This document shows, in pieces, positions 1 through 6,273 of a stretch of 7,476 nucleotides of DNA (position 1 is its first letter; every line of letters begins with the position of its first letter). The notes under the pieces are model-generated. The model saw only the letters and a program-made list of their open reading frames with translations, did not search any database and had not been told where the DNA came from. The stretch lies in NCBI RefSeq assembly GCF_001983105.1, contig NZ_MOMC01000024.1, positions 173,923 through 181,398 on the forward strand. Reading direction: 5' to 3'. The stretch comes from Pseudofrankia asymbiotica. GTDB taxonomy: Bacteria > Actinomycetota > Actinomycetes > Frankiales > Frankiaceae. The translations under genes were made by a program, and so were the position numbers.

Positions 1-1125
1 CAGCAGGTCGTAGAGGGAGAACGCGCGGCCGCGGTAGGCGTCCGGGACCTCCTCCTGGACGATCGTGTCGACGCAGATCTTGCTCGCCTGCGCGGAGAAG
101 CCGAGCAGCAGGCCGGCGGCGACGAACAGCGGTGACGAGAAGGGCAGGCCGAGCACGACCTCCACCACGCCGCCGCAGACGAGCACGATCATGATCCAGC
201 GGGCCTTGGGCAGCCGCCGGGTGACTCTCGGGGTGACCACGGCGGCGGTCACCGTTCCGACGCCGCTGGCCGCGACGGTGACGGCGAGTCCGCCGAGGCC
301 GCCGTCGGGCCCGGTGAAGTAGTTGCGGTACAGCAGGATCGTCATGACGAGAACCAGCCCGTAGGCCGCTCGGGAAGCGGTCAGCGCGGCCAGTGCCCGC
401 CGCACGGGCCCGGTGCGCCAGAGCACCCGCGCCCCGTCGCCGAGGTCGAGGGCGACCTGGCGGAACTGTGTCGTGATGCCGGCCCAGCCGATGATCTTCT
501 CCGGTCCGAACATGTGCCGGTGCGCGAGCCGCGCGGCCGTCGTCGCGGCACCGAGGTAGGCGAGGCACGCGAGGCCGGCGACCAGCGCCACCGAGGCGTC
601 GCTGCCGCCGGTGAGGCTGCGCAGCCCGCTTCCGGCGCCCGCGCCGAGCAGCGTCACCACGGTGCCCGAGGTGACCGACAGCGCGTTCGCGCCGATCAGC
701 CGGTCGACGTCGATCACTAGCGGCAGGCCGGCGGAGAGCGCGGCGAGCACGAACCGGTTGACGCTGACGACGGCGAGCGCCGCGACGTAGAAGTCCGCGC
801 CGGTGTGGCCCGCGGCGATGAGCGCGACCAGGATCGCCAGCAGCGCCGCCCTGGTCAGGGAGCACACGACCAGCACCCGTTGGCGGGACACCCGGTCGAG
901 CACTATTCCGGCGAACGGCCCGATGACGCTGAACGGCAGCACCACGATCGCCAGCGAGGCGGCCAACGCCCCCGGAGACGCCGCCCGCTCCGGCGAGAAC
1001 AGGACGTAGCTCACGAGGCAGGCCTGGAAGATCCCGTCGGCGGTCTGCGACGTCAGCCGGGCGGCGTACAGCGCCCGGAACCCGGGCACACCCAGCAACT
1101 CCCGCAGTTTCCCGGCCCACGCCAT
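1..1125 (-). CDS. MFS transporter, probable drug/metabolite exporter (3' end cut off by window edge)
   Basis: The leftward frame is open from an ATG at 1125 to the left edge, giving 375 residues with no stop; the C-terminus is missing. Hydrophobic helices follow one another through the visible part, for example around residues 53-75, 83-105, 112-137, 178-198, 250-266, 277-299, 310-328 and 331-348. After the second helix is an MFS motif-A-like loop: G-P-F-A-G-I-V-L-D-R-V-S-R-Q-R at about 69-83, with the usual D77, R78 and R81. Near the edge, the Q-E-E-V-P-D-A-Y-R-G-R-A-F-S stretch (357-370) resembles the central loop region of macrolide or enterobactin-type exporters. Known for the family: 12-helix secondary transporters in the inner membrane, driven by ion gradients. 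The substrate cannot be read from the sequence. No strong Shine-Dalgarno precedes 1125, and the frame stays open a little upstream, so the start is tentative. Confidence 0.88.
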   Translation of the reverse strand, partial: MAWAGKLRELLGVPGFRALYAARLTSQTADGIFQACLVSYVLFSPERAASPGALAASLAIVVLPFSVIGPFAGIVLDRVSRQRVLVVCSLTRAALLAILVALIAAGHTGADFYVAALAVVSVNRFVLAALSAGLPLVIDVDRLIGANALSVTSGTVVTLLGAGAGSGLRSLTGGSDASVALVAGLACLAYLGAATTAARLAHRHMFGPEKIIGWAGITTQFRQVALDLGDGARVLWRTGPVRRALAALTASRAAYGLVLVMTILLYRNYFTGPDGGLGGLAVTVAASGVGTVTAAVVTPRVTRRLPKARWIMIVLVCGGVVEVVLGLPFSSPLFVAAGLLLGFSAQASKICVDTIVQEEVPDAYRGRAFSLYDLL

Positions 1126-1243
1126 AGCCCAGCAGCCTAGAAGCCATCCGGGTCGGAAACGTGCGGGAGGTGCTGGTTGGGCACCTGTCCAGGCCCCGGC
1201 CCCCGCGGGCCGGCGGGATCCGAGTCCCTGAGGGGGCTGGTTC

Positions 1244-1256
1244 CACAAGCGTTGTG
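1244..1256. promoter_or_regulatory. Short palindrome CACAA-GCG-TTGTG, possible operator
   Basis: A perfect 5-bp inverted repeat with a 3-bp centre. If one base is bulged, the arms extend to 8 bp (GTTC-CACAA against TTGTG-AAC, 1240-1259). It lies about 120 bp upstream of the leftward MFS start and resembles two similar palindromes further right. Regulator binding is inferred only. Confidence 0.3.
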
Positions 1257-1332
1257 AACGGATCGGGCGACGGCGCCACCCTGCGTCGTCAGAAGGTCAT
1301 TATGCGCAGGCCGGCCGTCGTTCTACGTCAGG

Positions 1333-1394
1333 CAACTGTCACGAAACGTGGCCCACGGGCGGGAACGATGGCCCAACTATGTCACAACGTGTGG
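1333..1394. promoter_or_regulatory. Pair of imperfect direct repeats, each containing a CAC...GTG palindrome
   Basis: Two related segments begin with CAACT at 1333 and 1374 (41 bp apart) and continue as GTCAC, then AACGTG, then GG with small insertions. Each holds a 4-bp inverted repeat around 3 bases: CACG-AAA-CGTG (1340-1350) and CACA-ACG-TGTG (1383-1393). Their centres are 43 bp apart, close to four helical turns, so both could be bound on one face of the DNA. They sit 135-195 bp before the SBP-VWA start. A role as operators is an inference. Confidence 0.35.
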
Positions 1395-1451
1395 TGAGGT
1401 TCGCGATGATCCTTCACTATGCGTTATGTTCGGCCTCTCGTCCCCGGTGGG

Positions 1452-1491
1452 CCGCGGTCACGCTCCAGTGGCGGAGCCCGCGTGACCGTGG
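1452..1491 (+). promoter_or_regulatory. Strong hairpin in the presumed leader of the SBP-VWA gene
   Basis: Bases 1452-1463 (CCGCGGTCACGC) pair with 1480-1491 (GCGTGACCGTGG). That makes 12 pairs, eleven Watson-Crick and one G-U. TCC at 1464-1466 can pair further with GGA at 1473-1475. The stem ends 23 bp before the GGAGGT ribosome site at 1515-1520. It could be an RNA leader structure, a protein-binding inverted repeat (GGTCACGC / GCGTGACC) or both. No T-tract follows, so a simple terminator is less likely. Confidence 0.45.
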
Positions 1492-1527
1492 ACCCTCAGT
1501 CGATGTAGCCCGCGGAGGTCCGACCCG

Positions 1528-3402
1528 ATGGCCGACGCACGTCATCGTTCCCGTCATCGCGGCGCGGGTGAGAGCTCCACCCGCCGGGCAAAGATCCTGA
1601 TCCCGGCGCTCGTGGTGCTGCTGCTGGCGGGCGGAGGCTACCTCGCCGGCACCCGGCTGTTGGGCGGCAAGGGGTCGGACGCCAGCTGCCAGGAGACGAT
1701 GCTGCTCACGGTGCGTACCGGGTCGAGCCTGACCACGGCGCTGACCCAGGCCGCCACCGGCTACAACGACCAGCACCACCAGGTGCTCGGCAAGTGTGTC
1801 CGGGTGAAGGTGGAGACCGTCGACAGCGGTCAGACGGCGAGCGCCATCGCCGCCGGCTGGACGGACGCCGCCTACGGCTCGGCGCCCGACGTCTGGGTGC
1901 CCGAGTCGACGGACTGGTTGGCGCTGGCCAGGACTGGCGCCGCCGGCGCCAGGATGCTCGGCTCGGACGGGACCACGGTGGCGAGCTCGCCGGTGGTGCT
2001 GGCGATGCCGCGGCCGATGGCCACCGCGCTCGGCTGGCCGGGACGCCAGCTCAGCTGGTCCGACCTGCGGGCGAACGAAGGCTCGGCATCGTTCTGGGCC
2101 GATCGCGGGCATCCGGAATGGGGTGCCTTCAAGATCGGAGTTGCCAGTCCGGAGACGTCGTCCGCCGGGCTCGCCGCGGTCCTCAACGTCGTGGCGAGCA
2201 ACGTCGGCCAGCCGTCGTCCGCGTTGACCGCGGCGCAGTTCGCCGACGACCTGAACACCAAGGGCGCGATCCTCACCTTCGAGCGTGGCACCGACCTGGT
2301 CGCGGAGTCGGACACCGACCTGGTCTCCGCCTACATCGGCTGGGGCAAGGACGCACCGACGCACATGTCCGCGCTCGTCCTGCCGGAGAGCCTCGCCTAC
2401 CAGGTGAACATGGGCACCGGCGCCGTGATCTCCGACGACACGACCGATACGGCCCTGCCGGGCGGGCAGTTCGGGCACGGCCCGGCGGACGTCCCACTCG
2501 TCGCCGCCTACCCGACCGACGGCCTCGTCGTCGACGAGGCGACCTACCAGCCGCTGGCGCTGCCCCCGGGCTCCGATCGCGCGGCCGCGGCCCAGGACTT
2601 TCTCGCGGACCTCACCGGACCGTCCGGGCAGGCGACGCTGGCCGCGGCCGGCTACCGCTCGCCCGACCGGACCAACTCCAGGCTCACCGAGAAGGCGGGG
2701 TTCGTCCCGGCGCTGCGGACCGTGCCACCGAGCGCTCTCGACGGCCAGACGATCGACGGCGCGCGGCGCGCCTTCCTGGGCATTCATCAGCGTGGGAACA
2801 CGCTGGCCGTCCTCGACACGTCCGGCTCGATGGACCTGGCGGTGCCGGGCAGCGGCGGCAAGACCCGCCTACAGATCGCCATCGCGGCGGCGAACGCGGC
2901 GATCCCGCTGTTCGCGAAGGACAGCCGTCTGGGTCTCTGGCAGTTCTCGACGGGGCTCGACGGCGCCAAGCCCTACCGCGAGCTGGTGCCGATCGGGCTG
3001 ATGAGTGACACGGTGGCCGACGTGCCCCGTGAGCAGGCGCTCCTCACAGCCATCGGCGGGATGAAGGCGAAGGGCAGCACCGGCCTCTACGCGACCGCCC
3101 TCGCCGCGTTTCAAGCGCTGTCCGCGCAGTACGAGCCGGAGAAGCCCAACCAGGTCGTGCTGCTGACGGACGGGCAGAACGAGGACAAGTCCAGCACGCT
3201 GACCCTCACCCAACTGATCCAGACTCTGAAGAGTGAGTACGACCCGAAGAGGCCCGTCCACATCATCACGATCGGCTACGGGGCGGACGCGGACCAGAGC
3301 GCCCTGCGGCAGATCTCCGAGGCGACCGGGTCCAAGACCTACCCGGCCCAGGATCCCAACTCGATCTTCCAGGTGATGGTCAACGCCCTCACGGACCGCT
3401 AG
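1528..3402 (+). CDS. Membrane-anchored protein with substrate-binding-protein-like and von Willebrand A domains
   Basis: This 624-residue protein has a basic N-terminus (1-22), one transmembrane helix (about 23-41) and a large outer part, so it is probably anchored and faces outward. There is no lipobox. Residues about 55-400 look like an extracellular solute-binding domain, with a P-D-V-W-V-P-E-S segment at 120-127 typical of that fold. The C-terminal domain (about 425-624) is a VWA domain with a complete metal-binding site: D430-T-S432-G-S434, T518 in K-G-S-T-G-L-Y, and D548 in L-L-T-D-G-Q. The only two cysteines, C54 and C90, could form a disulfide outside the membrane. GGAGGT at 1515-1520, eight bases before the ATG, supports the start. 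Known: such SBP-VWA proteins recur in actinobacteria and VWA domains mediate metal-dependent protein binding. The ligand and partner are unknown, and no transporter permease or MoxR-type ATPase lies beside it in view. Confidence 0.9.
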   Translation: MADARHRSRHRGAGESSTRRAKILIPALVVLLLAGGGYLAGTRLLGGKGSDASCQETMLLTVRTGSSLTTALTQAATGYNDQHHQVLGKCVRVKVETVDSGQTASAIAAGWTDAAYGSAPDVWVPESTDWLALARTGAAGARMLGSDGTTVASSPVVLAMPRPMATALGWPGRQLSWSDLRANEGSASFWADRGHPEWGAFKIGVASPETSSAGLAAVLNVVASNVGQPSSALTAAQFADDLNTKGAILTFERGTDLVAESDTDLVSAYIGWGKDAPTHMSALVLPESLAYQVNMGTGAVISDDTTDTALPGGQFGHGPADVPLVAAYPTDGLVVDEATYQPLALPPGSDRAAAAQDFLADLTGPSGQATLAAAGYRSPDRTNSRLTEKAGFVPALRTVPPSALDGQTIDGARRAFLGIHQRGNTLAVLDTSGSMDLAVPGSGGKTRLQIAIAAANAAIPLFAKDSRLGLWQFSTGLDGAKPYRELVPIGLMSDTVADVPREQALLTAIGGMKAKGSTGLYATALAAFQALSAQYEPEKPNQVVLLTDGQNEDKSSTLTLTQLIQTLKSEYDPKRPVHIITIGYGADADQSALRQISEATGSKTYPAQDPNSIFQVMVNALTDR

Positions 3403-3442
3403 CGCGCCGTCAGCGCCTGTCTGTGCCCGTCAGCTTCCGTCC
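3403..3442. repeat. Convergent gene end with a 20-bp-spaced direct repeat
   Basis: The SBP-VWA stop (3400-3402) and the DUF5318 stop (TGA on the minus strand, 3430-3432) are only 27 bp apart. The octamer CCGTCAGC occurs at 3407-3414 and 3427-3434, the second copy covering the DUF5318 stop. CGCGCCG (3403-3409) could pair with CGGCGCG (3442-3448) across a 32-base loop, but this is a weak terminator candidate. No clear terminator for either gene is visible. Confidence 0.35.
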
Positions 3443-3864
3443 GGCGCGGCGCGACGGGCGGAGCGCCGGACCGGTGGGTCGCCGGTGCCGATGGTGTACG
3501 TCGTCACAAGGTGGTTCCAGCCACACGAGACGCACACCTCGACGACGTAGATCTGCAGGTCGCTGAACCGGGCCGCCAGCTCCGGGAGGTCACTCGAGGC
3601 CCAGGCCCGCCCGGCGGTGGAACCGAGCTCGTCGCCGTAGCTGTACGTGACATGTACGAGCGGGTCGCTGGGCTTTGGGTGCTGAGGGTCGCCGGCGTGG
3701 CAGACCGGGCAGCTCTTGCTGGTCGGCTCGCCGTGGTGCCGGGCGGCCCGCAGCAGGTACGGGTTGGCGTCACAGACCTCGTGCTGGGAGACCCGGCCGG
3801 CGTGCAGGTCGGTCAGCGTCGCCCGGCGGACGAGCGCGTAATCGATGACCGACCGCGGTCCCAT
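3430..3864 (-). CDS. DUF5318 family protein with two CxxC pairs
   Basis: A 144-residue protein that I recognise as DUF5318, matching M. tuberculosis Rv0049 from memory in the stretches V-I-D-Y-A-L, E-V-C-D-A-N-P-Y-L-L-R-A-A and V-E-V-C-x-x-C-x-W-N-H-L-V. Four cysteines form two pairs, C52-P-V-C55 and C111-V-S-C114, and a fifth (C31) sits in the E-V-C-D-A-N-P motif. The two pairs look like a zinc-ribbon site, which is an inference. There is no signal peptide or membrane helix, so it should be cytoplasmic. The start at 3864 puts the conserved D-Y-A-L segment near the N-terminus, as in the family. The Shine-Dalgarno is poor (GGGGG about 13 bases upstream). Its function is not known. In mycobacteria the family member sits beside ponA1 and near padR-ino1; here it is divergent from padR. 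The C-terminal tail (about 130-144) is basic and probably disordered. Confidence 0.88.
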   Translation of the reverse strand: MGPRSVIDYALVRRATLTDLHAGRVSQHEVCDANPYLLRAARHHGEPTSKSCPVCHAGDPQHPKPSDPLVHVTYSYGDELGSTAGRAWASSDLPELAARFSDLQIYVVEVCVSCGWNHLVTTYTIGTGDPPVRRSARRAAPDGS

Positions 3865-4044
3865 GCAGTCACGGTACCCCCGGACCCCCGCCGCTCCGCC
3901 AGAGTCGAAATGCGCGCTTGTCGTCACGTTCGGCGCGGGTGGGGCCTGGCGGGCGGACCGCGGCTGCCCGACCTGGCCGCCCGGCCGGCCACCGGATCGC
4001 GACACCCGTGTGCCTCTGGCCGGACGCCAACCAGACATCCCCTG

Positions 4045-4074
4045 TTGCCATGGTCGTCCCGACTCGTCTATGGT
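4045..4074 (+). promoter_or_regulatory. Candidate vegetative promoter for padR-ino1
   Basis: A -35-like TTGCCA (4045-4050) and a -10-like TATGGT (4069-4074, fitting TANNNT) are separated by 18 bp. Transcription would begin near 4081, leaving a leader of about 160 bases before the padR start. The tandem ATGT repeats would then lie just downstream of the start, a normal place for an autorepressor to act. An alternative -10 is TATGTT at 4091-4096, within the first repeat. Confidence 0.45.
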
Positions 4075-4091
4075 CGATGTATCGCCTCGAT

Positions 4092-4132
4092 ATGTTCGGA
4101 CGACATGTTGAGCCGACATGTCGGAGCGACAG
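4092..4132. promoter_or_regulatory. Three 13-bp tandem repeats forming overlapping ATGT-N7-ACAT sites, probable PadR operator
   Basis: ATGT begins at 4092, 4105 and 4118, exactly 13 bp apart. Each unit plus the next two bases forms an interrupted palindrome: ATGTTCGGACGACAT, ATGTTGAGCCGACAT and ATGTCGGAGCGACAG (the last with one imperfect end base). A lone related copy, ATGTCGGGGCGAG, starts at 4155, and another ATGT is at 4077. PadR-family repressors are known to bind ATGT/ACAT half-sites about 8 bp apart, so the padR product encoded just downstream is the natural candidate. Binding and autoregulation are inferred. Confidence 0.6.
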
Positions 4133-4226
4133 GGTGGGCCGAGAGGCCGACCAGATGTCGGGGCGAGAGATCGAGCAGGGTGTCCGAGCCGCTCAGGGCG
4201 GGACGGACGGTGGCGGTGACGCGGAG

Positions 4227-4232
4227 GGAGGG
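4227..4232 (+). promoter_or_regulatory. Ribosome binding site deciding the padR start
   Basis: GGAGGG lies 7 bases before the GTG at 4240. This favours 4240 over an in-frame GTG at 4210, which has only a loose G-rich stretch before it. Confidence 0.6.
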
Positions 4233-4239
4233 CGGCGCG

Positions 4240-4905
4240 GTGTTGGAGCTCGCGGTGCTCGGGATCCTCGCTGAGAGCCCGATGCATGGCTATGAGCTGC
4301 GCAAGCGGCTCGCGGCCGTGCTCGGCGCGTTCCACCGCTTCAGCTACGGCTCGCTGTACCCCGGCCTGCGCAAGCTGCAGGCCGAGGGCTACGTGACCTC
4401 CGACGACGCGGGCGCGGCGAGCCGGATCGGCGGGCGCAGCCGGGTCGTCTACACCCTCACCGCCGAGGGCAAGGAGCGGCTCACGGAGCTGCTCGGCGAG
4501 GGCGGGCCGTCCTCCTGGGAAGACGAGATGTTCGGCGTCCGCTTCGCCTTCTTCGGCAAGACGGACGCCGCGGTGCGGCTGCGCATCCTCGAGGGCCGGC
4601 GCAACCGGCTCGAGGAGCGGCGCGAGAAGGTCCGCTCCGCGCTCGCCCGCACCCGGGAGCGGTTCGACACCTACACGCTTGAGCTCCAGCGCCACGGGCT
4701 GGAGTCCGTCGAGCGTGAGGTTCGCTGGCTCACCGAGCTGATCGAGACCGAACGCGCCCAGGCGCAGCCGGGGACGACCGACCTGGACCTGCCAGGGCTG
4801 GGGCACTCCGCCCAGCCGTCGGCGCCCCGGCCGTCCGTTCCGCCGGTGACGCCACCCACCACAACGTCCCAGGACCCCGACGGTGAGGTCCCAGGGGCCC
4901 GGTGA
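4240..4905 (+). CDS. PadR family transcriptional regulator
   Basis: The protein has 221 residues. The PadR winged helix-turn-helix covers residues 1-85: L-E-L-A-V-L-G-I-L (2-10), S-P-M-H-G-Y-E-L-R (13-21), [13 protein letters not shown] (34-46) and the wing ending [10 protein letters not shown] (68-77). Residues about 110-177 are rich in E, R and L and match the helical dimerisation domain. The last 44 residues (P, S, T and D rich) look disordered. It resembles M. tuberculosis Rv0047c from memory, including F-G-V-R-F-A-F-F and R-I-L-E-G-R-R, and begins at the same point (M-L-E-L-A), which supports the GTG start at 4240. PadR proteins are usually repressors controlled by small molecules; the effector here is unknown. 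It lies 74 bp before ino1 on the same strand, so control of itself and possibly ino1 is likely but inferred. Confidence 0.92.
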   Translation: MLELAVLGILAESPMHGYELRKRLAAVLGAFHRFSYGSLYPGLRKLQAEGYVTSDDAGAASRIGGRSRVVYTLTAEGKERLTELLGEGGPSSWEDEMFGVRFAFFGKTDAAVRLRILEGRRNRLEERREKVRSALARTRERFDTYTLELQRHGLESVEREVRWLTELIETERAQAQPGTTDLDLPGLGHSAQPSAPRPSVPPVTPPTTTSQDPDGEVPGAR

Positions 4906-4979
4906 GTCTCGCCCACTACGGGCGCGGCGCATCCGGTCCTGCACACACATTCCCGAGTAGTCAGAAGGAGCAAACCGTC

Positions 4980-6053
4980 ATGGGTTCGGTACGTGTCGCC
5001 ATCGTCGGTGTGGGCAACTGCGCCGCGTCTCTCGTCCAGGGGGTCGAGTTCTACCGCGGCGCCGACCCGTCCGACCAGGTGCCCGGGCTCATGCACGTGC
5101 AGCTCGGCGACTACCACGTCTCGGACATCGAGTTCGTCGCCGCGTTCGACATCGACGCGAAGAAGGTCGGCTGTGACCTGGCCGAGGCGATCGTCGCCAG
5201 CCAGAACAACACGATCAAGATCGCTGACGTCGCGCCGACCGGCATCACCGTGTCTCGCGGCCACACCTACGACGGCTTCGGCAAGTACTACCGCCAGACC
5301 GTCGAGGAGTCCGACGAGCAGCCGGTGGACGTCGTCGAGGTCCTGCGCTCGTCCCGGGCGGACGTGCTGGTCTGCTACCTGCCGGTCGGCTCCGAGGACG
5401 CGGCGAAGTTCTACGCCCAGTGCGCCATCGACGCGGGCGTCGGCTTCGTCAACTGCCTGCCGGTCTTCATCGCGGGCGTCCCCGAGTGGGCCGAGAAGTT
5501 CCGCGCCGCGGGCGTGCCGATCGTCGGTGACGACATCAAGTCCCAGGTCGGCGCCACCATCACCCACCGGGTGCTCGCCAAGCTGTTCGAGGACCGGGGC
5601 GTCATCCTGGACCGCACGATGCAGCTCAACGTCGGCGGCAACATGGACTTCATGAACATGCTCGAGCGCGAGCGGCTGGAGTCCAAGAAGATCTCCAAGA
5701 CCCAGGCTGTCACCTCCCAGCTCTCGCACGACCTCGGCAAGGACAACGTCCACATCGGCCCGTCGGACTACGTCGCCTGGCTCGACGACCGCAAGTGGGC
5801 CTACGTCCGGCTCGAGGGCCGCGCGTTCGGCGACGTGCCGCTGAACCTGGAGTACAAGCTCGAGGTCTGGGACTCTCCGAACAGCGCCGGCGTCGTCATC
5901 GACGCGGTCCGCTGCGTGAAGATCGCGCTCGACCGGGGCGTCGGCGGCCCGATCCTGTCGGCGTCGAGCTACTTCATGAAGTCCCCGCCGGAGCAGTACC
6001 GCGACAGCGTCGCCAGGGACAAGGTGGAAGCCTTCATCCTCAACGAGGAGTAG
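4980..6053 (+). CDS. ino1: Inositol-3-phosphate synthase (myo-inositol-1-phosphate synthase)
   Basis: The 357-residue cytoplasmic enzyme converts glucose 6-phosphate to inositol 3-phosphate with NAD as a recycled cofactor. This is the first step towards phosphatidylinositol, its mannosides and mycothiol in actinobacteria. An N-terminal Rossmann motif is clear ([10 protein letters not shown], 6-15). The catalytic core is fully conserved: G-D-D-I-K187-S-Q-V-G-A-T, L-N-V-G-G-N221-M-D-F, and the later block with K272 in D-D-R-K-W-A-Y-V, then K293 and D298 in [15 protein letters not shown]. Long stretches match M. tuberculosis Ino1 (Rv0046c) from memory, and the length is normal for this family. 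The ATG at 4980 follows AGAAGGAG (4963-4970) with 9-base spacing. A GTG at 4902 overlapping the padR stop would add 26 residues without family support. No separate promoter stands out in the 74-bp gap, so cotranscription with padR is likely. Confidence 0.97.
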   Translation: MGSVRVAIVGVGNCAASLVQGVEFYRGADPSDQVPGLMHVQLGDYHVSDIEFVAAFDIDAKKVGCDLAEAIVASQNNTIKIADVAPTGITVSRGHTYDGFGKYYRQTVEESDEQPVDVVEVLRSSRADVLVCYLPVGSEDAAKFYAQCAIDAGVGFVNCLPVFIAGVPEWAEKFRAAGVPIVGDDIKSQVGATITHRVLAKLFEDRGVILDRTMQLNVGGNMDFMNMLERERLESKKISKTQAVTSQLSHDLGKDNVHIGPSDYVAWLDDRKWAYVRLEGRAFGDVPLNLEYKLEVWDSPNSAGVVIDAVRCVKIALDRGVGGPILSASSYFMKSPPEQYRDSVARDKVEAFILNEE

Positions 6054-6058
6054 CCAGC

Positions 6059-6076
6059 CGGCCACAGATGTGGCCG
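6059..6076 (+). terminator. Short hairpin directly after ino1
   Basis: CGGCCAC (6059-6065) pairs perfectly with GTGGCCG (6070-6076) around an AGAT loop, five bases after the ino1 stop. It is the first of two consecutive stems. No T-tract follows, as is common in high-GC actinobacteria. Confidence 0.5.
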
Positions 6077-6090
6077 CGGCGGCGCACGCC

Positions 6091-6134
6091 CGACGAGGGC
6101 CGGACATCCGGAGGGGGATGCCCGGCCCTCGTCG
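6091..6134 (+). terminator. Long hairpin, main terminator after ino1
   Basis: CGACGAGGGCCGG (6091-6103) pairs perfectly over 13 bp with CCGGCCCTCGTCG (6122-6134). After one A-C mismatch, CATCC (6105-6109) pairs with GGATG (6116-6120), leaving a 6-base loop. That is 18 pairs in total. There is no T-run, but actinobacterial terminators often lack one. It should insulate ino1 from the penicillin-binding protein gene. Confidence 0.75.
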
Positions 6135-6145
6135 CGTCTCACCGA

Positions 6146-6202
6146 GTCCCCGAGGCACCAAATCCCCGAGCCGTTCCCGAGCCATCCCTGAGCCGTGAGC
6201 CG
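6146..6202. repeat. Degenerate tandem repeats of TCCC(C)GAGCC
   Basis: Related units occur in a row: TCCCCGAGGC at 6147, TCCCCGAGCC at 6163, TCCCGAGCC at about 6175, TCCCTGAGCC at about 6185 and TGAGCC at about 6196. Spacing shrinks from about 16 to about 11 bp. There is no sign of coding and no known role. Confidence 0.4.
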
Positions 6203-6253
6203 GCGGTGCCCCTCAGGGACAACTTCCCGGGGGCCTGCCGCGTCTGCCTGGGA

Positions 6254-6273
6254 GGTACCCGGCACCGGATACC
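6254..6273. promoter_or_regulatory. 20-bp near-perfect palindrome, possible operator
   Basis: GGTACCCGG (6254-6262), a two-base centre (CA) and CCGGATACC (6265-6273) form an inverted repeat with 8 of 9 pairs matching. It overlaps the start of a small hairpin at 6272-6290. It lies about 200 bp before the penicillin-binding protein start. Function is unknown; a repressor site is one possibility. Confidence 0.3.

Larger units (their letters stand above)
1126..1527. other. Divergent intergenic region between the MFS and SBP-VWA genes
   Basis: About 400 bp without a convincing gene. It must hold the promoters for both flanking genes. It contains three short palindromes of the form CAC-spacer-GTG (1244-1256, 1340-1350, 1383-1393), GC-rich stems at 1168-1186 (AGGTGC / GCACCT) and 1196-1213 (CCGGCCC / GGGCCGG), and a strong hairpin at 1452-1491. 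A TANNNT-type -10 (TATGTT, 1425-1430) is possible for the rightward gene, but I see no good -35 at the right distance. Short frames in this stretch lack ribosome sites and family resemblance. Confidence 0.7.
3865..4239. other. Divergent intergenic region between DUF5318 and padR
   Basis: The 375 bp have no supported gene. The right half holds a likely padR promoter (4045-4074) and the tandem ATGT repeats (4092-4132). ATGGTCG occurs twice, at 4050 and 4070, around the promoter. The left half (3865-4030) is very GC-rich, must contain the DUF5318 promoter, and shows no motif I can name. An ATG at 4155 opens a short frame, but that frame differs from padR and has no family resemblance. Confidence 0.65.

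Noticed and set aside
1417..2787. Long antisense open frame over the SBP-VWA gene
   Set aside because: Its translation is Arg/Gly-rich with no family resemblance, and the opposite strand encodes a clear two-domain protein. Long antisense frames are expected in DNA with extreme third-position GC.
4092..4132. 13-bp tandem repeats as plasmid-type iterons or an origin
   Set aside because: There is no replication initiator gene or AT-rich segment nearby, while a PadR gene with a matching site preference lies directly downstream.
3511..4239. Extension of padR upstream to an ATG at 3511
   Set aside because: It would run antisense through the DUF5318 gene and the promoter region. The PadR domain begins at 4240 with a good ribosome site and the family's usual N-terminus.
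4155..4274. Short leader peptide from ATG 4155
   Set aside because: It has no ribosome site, a Gly/Arg-rich composition, and runs out of frame into padR. The ATG belongs to a copy of the ATGT repeat.
3865..4950. Extension of the DUF5318 frame upstream to 4950 on the minus strand
   Set aside because: The added part is antisense to padR and low in family signal. The conserved DUF5318 sequence begins a few residues after the ATG at 3864.
4902..4979. GTG at 4902 overlapping the padR stop as the ino1 start (translational coupling)
   Set aside because: The GTGA overlap is tempting, but the 26 added residues have no conserved character, and AGAAGGAG at 4963-4970 fits the ATG at 4980 right before the Rossmann motif.
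4671..6185. Long antisense open frame over ino1
   Set aside because: It is the mirror of the strongly conserved ino1 coding sequence; its V/D/L/R/G-rich translation is a typical artefact.
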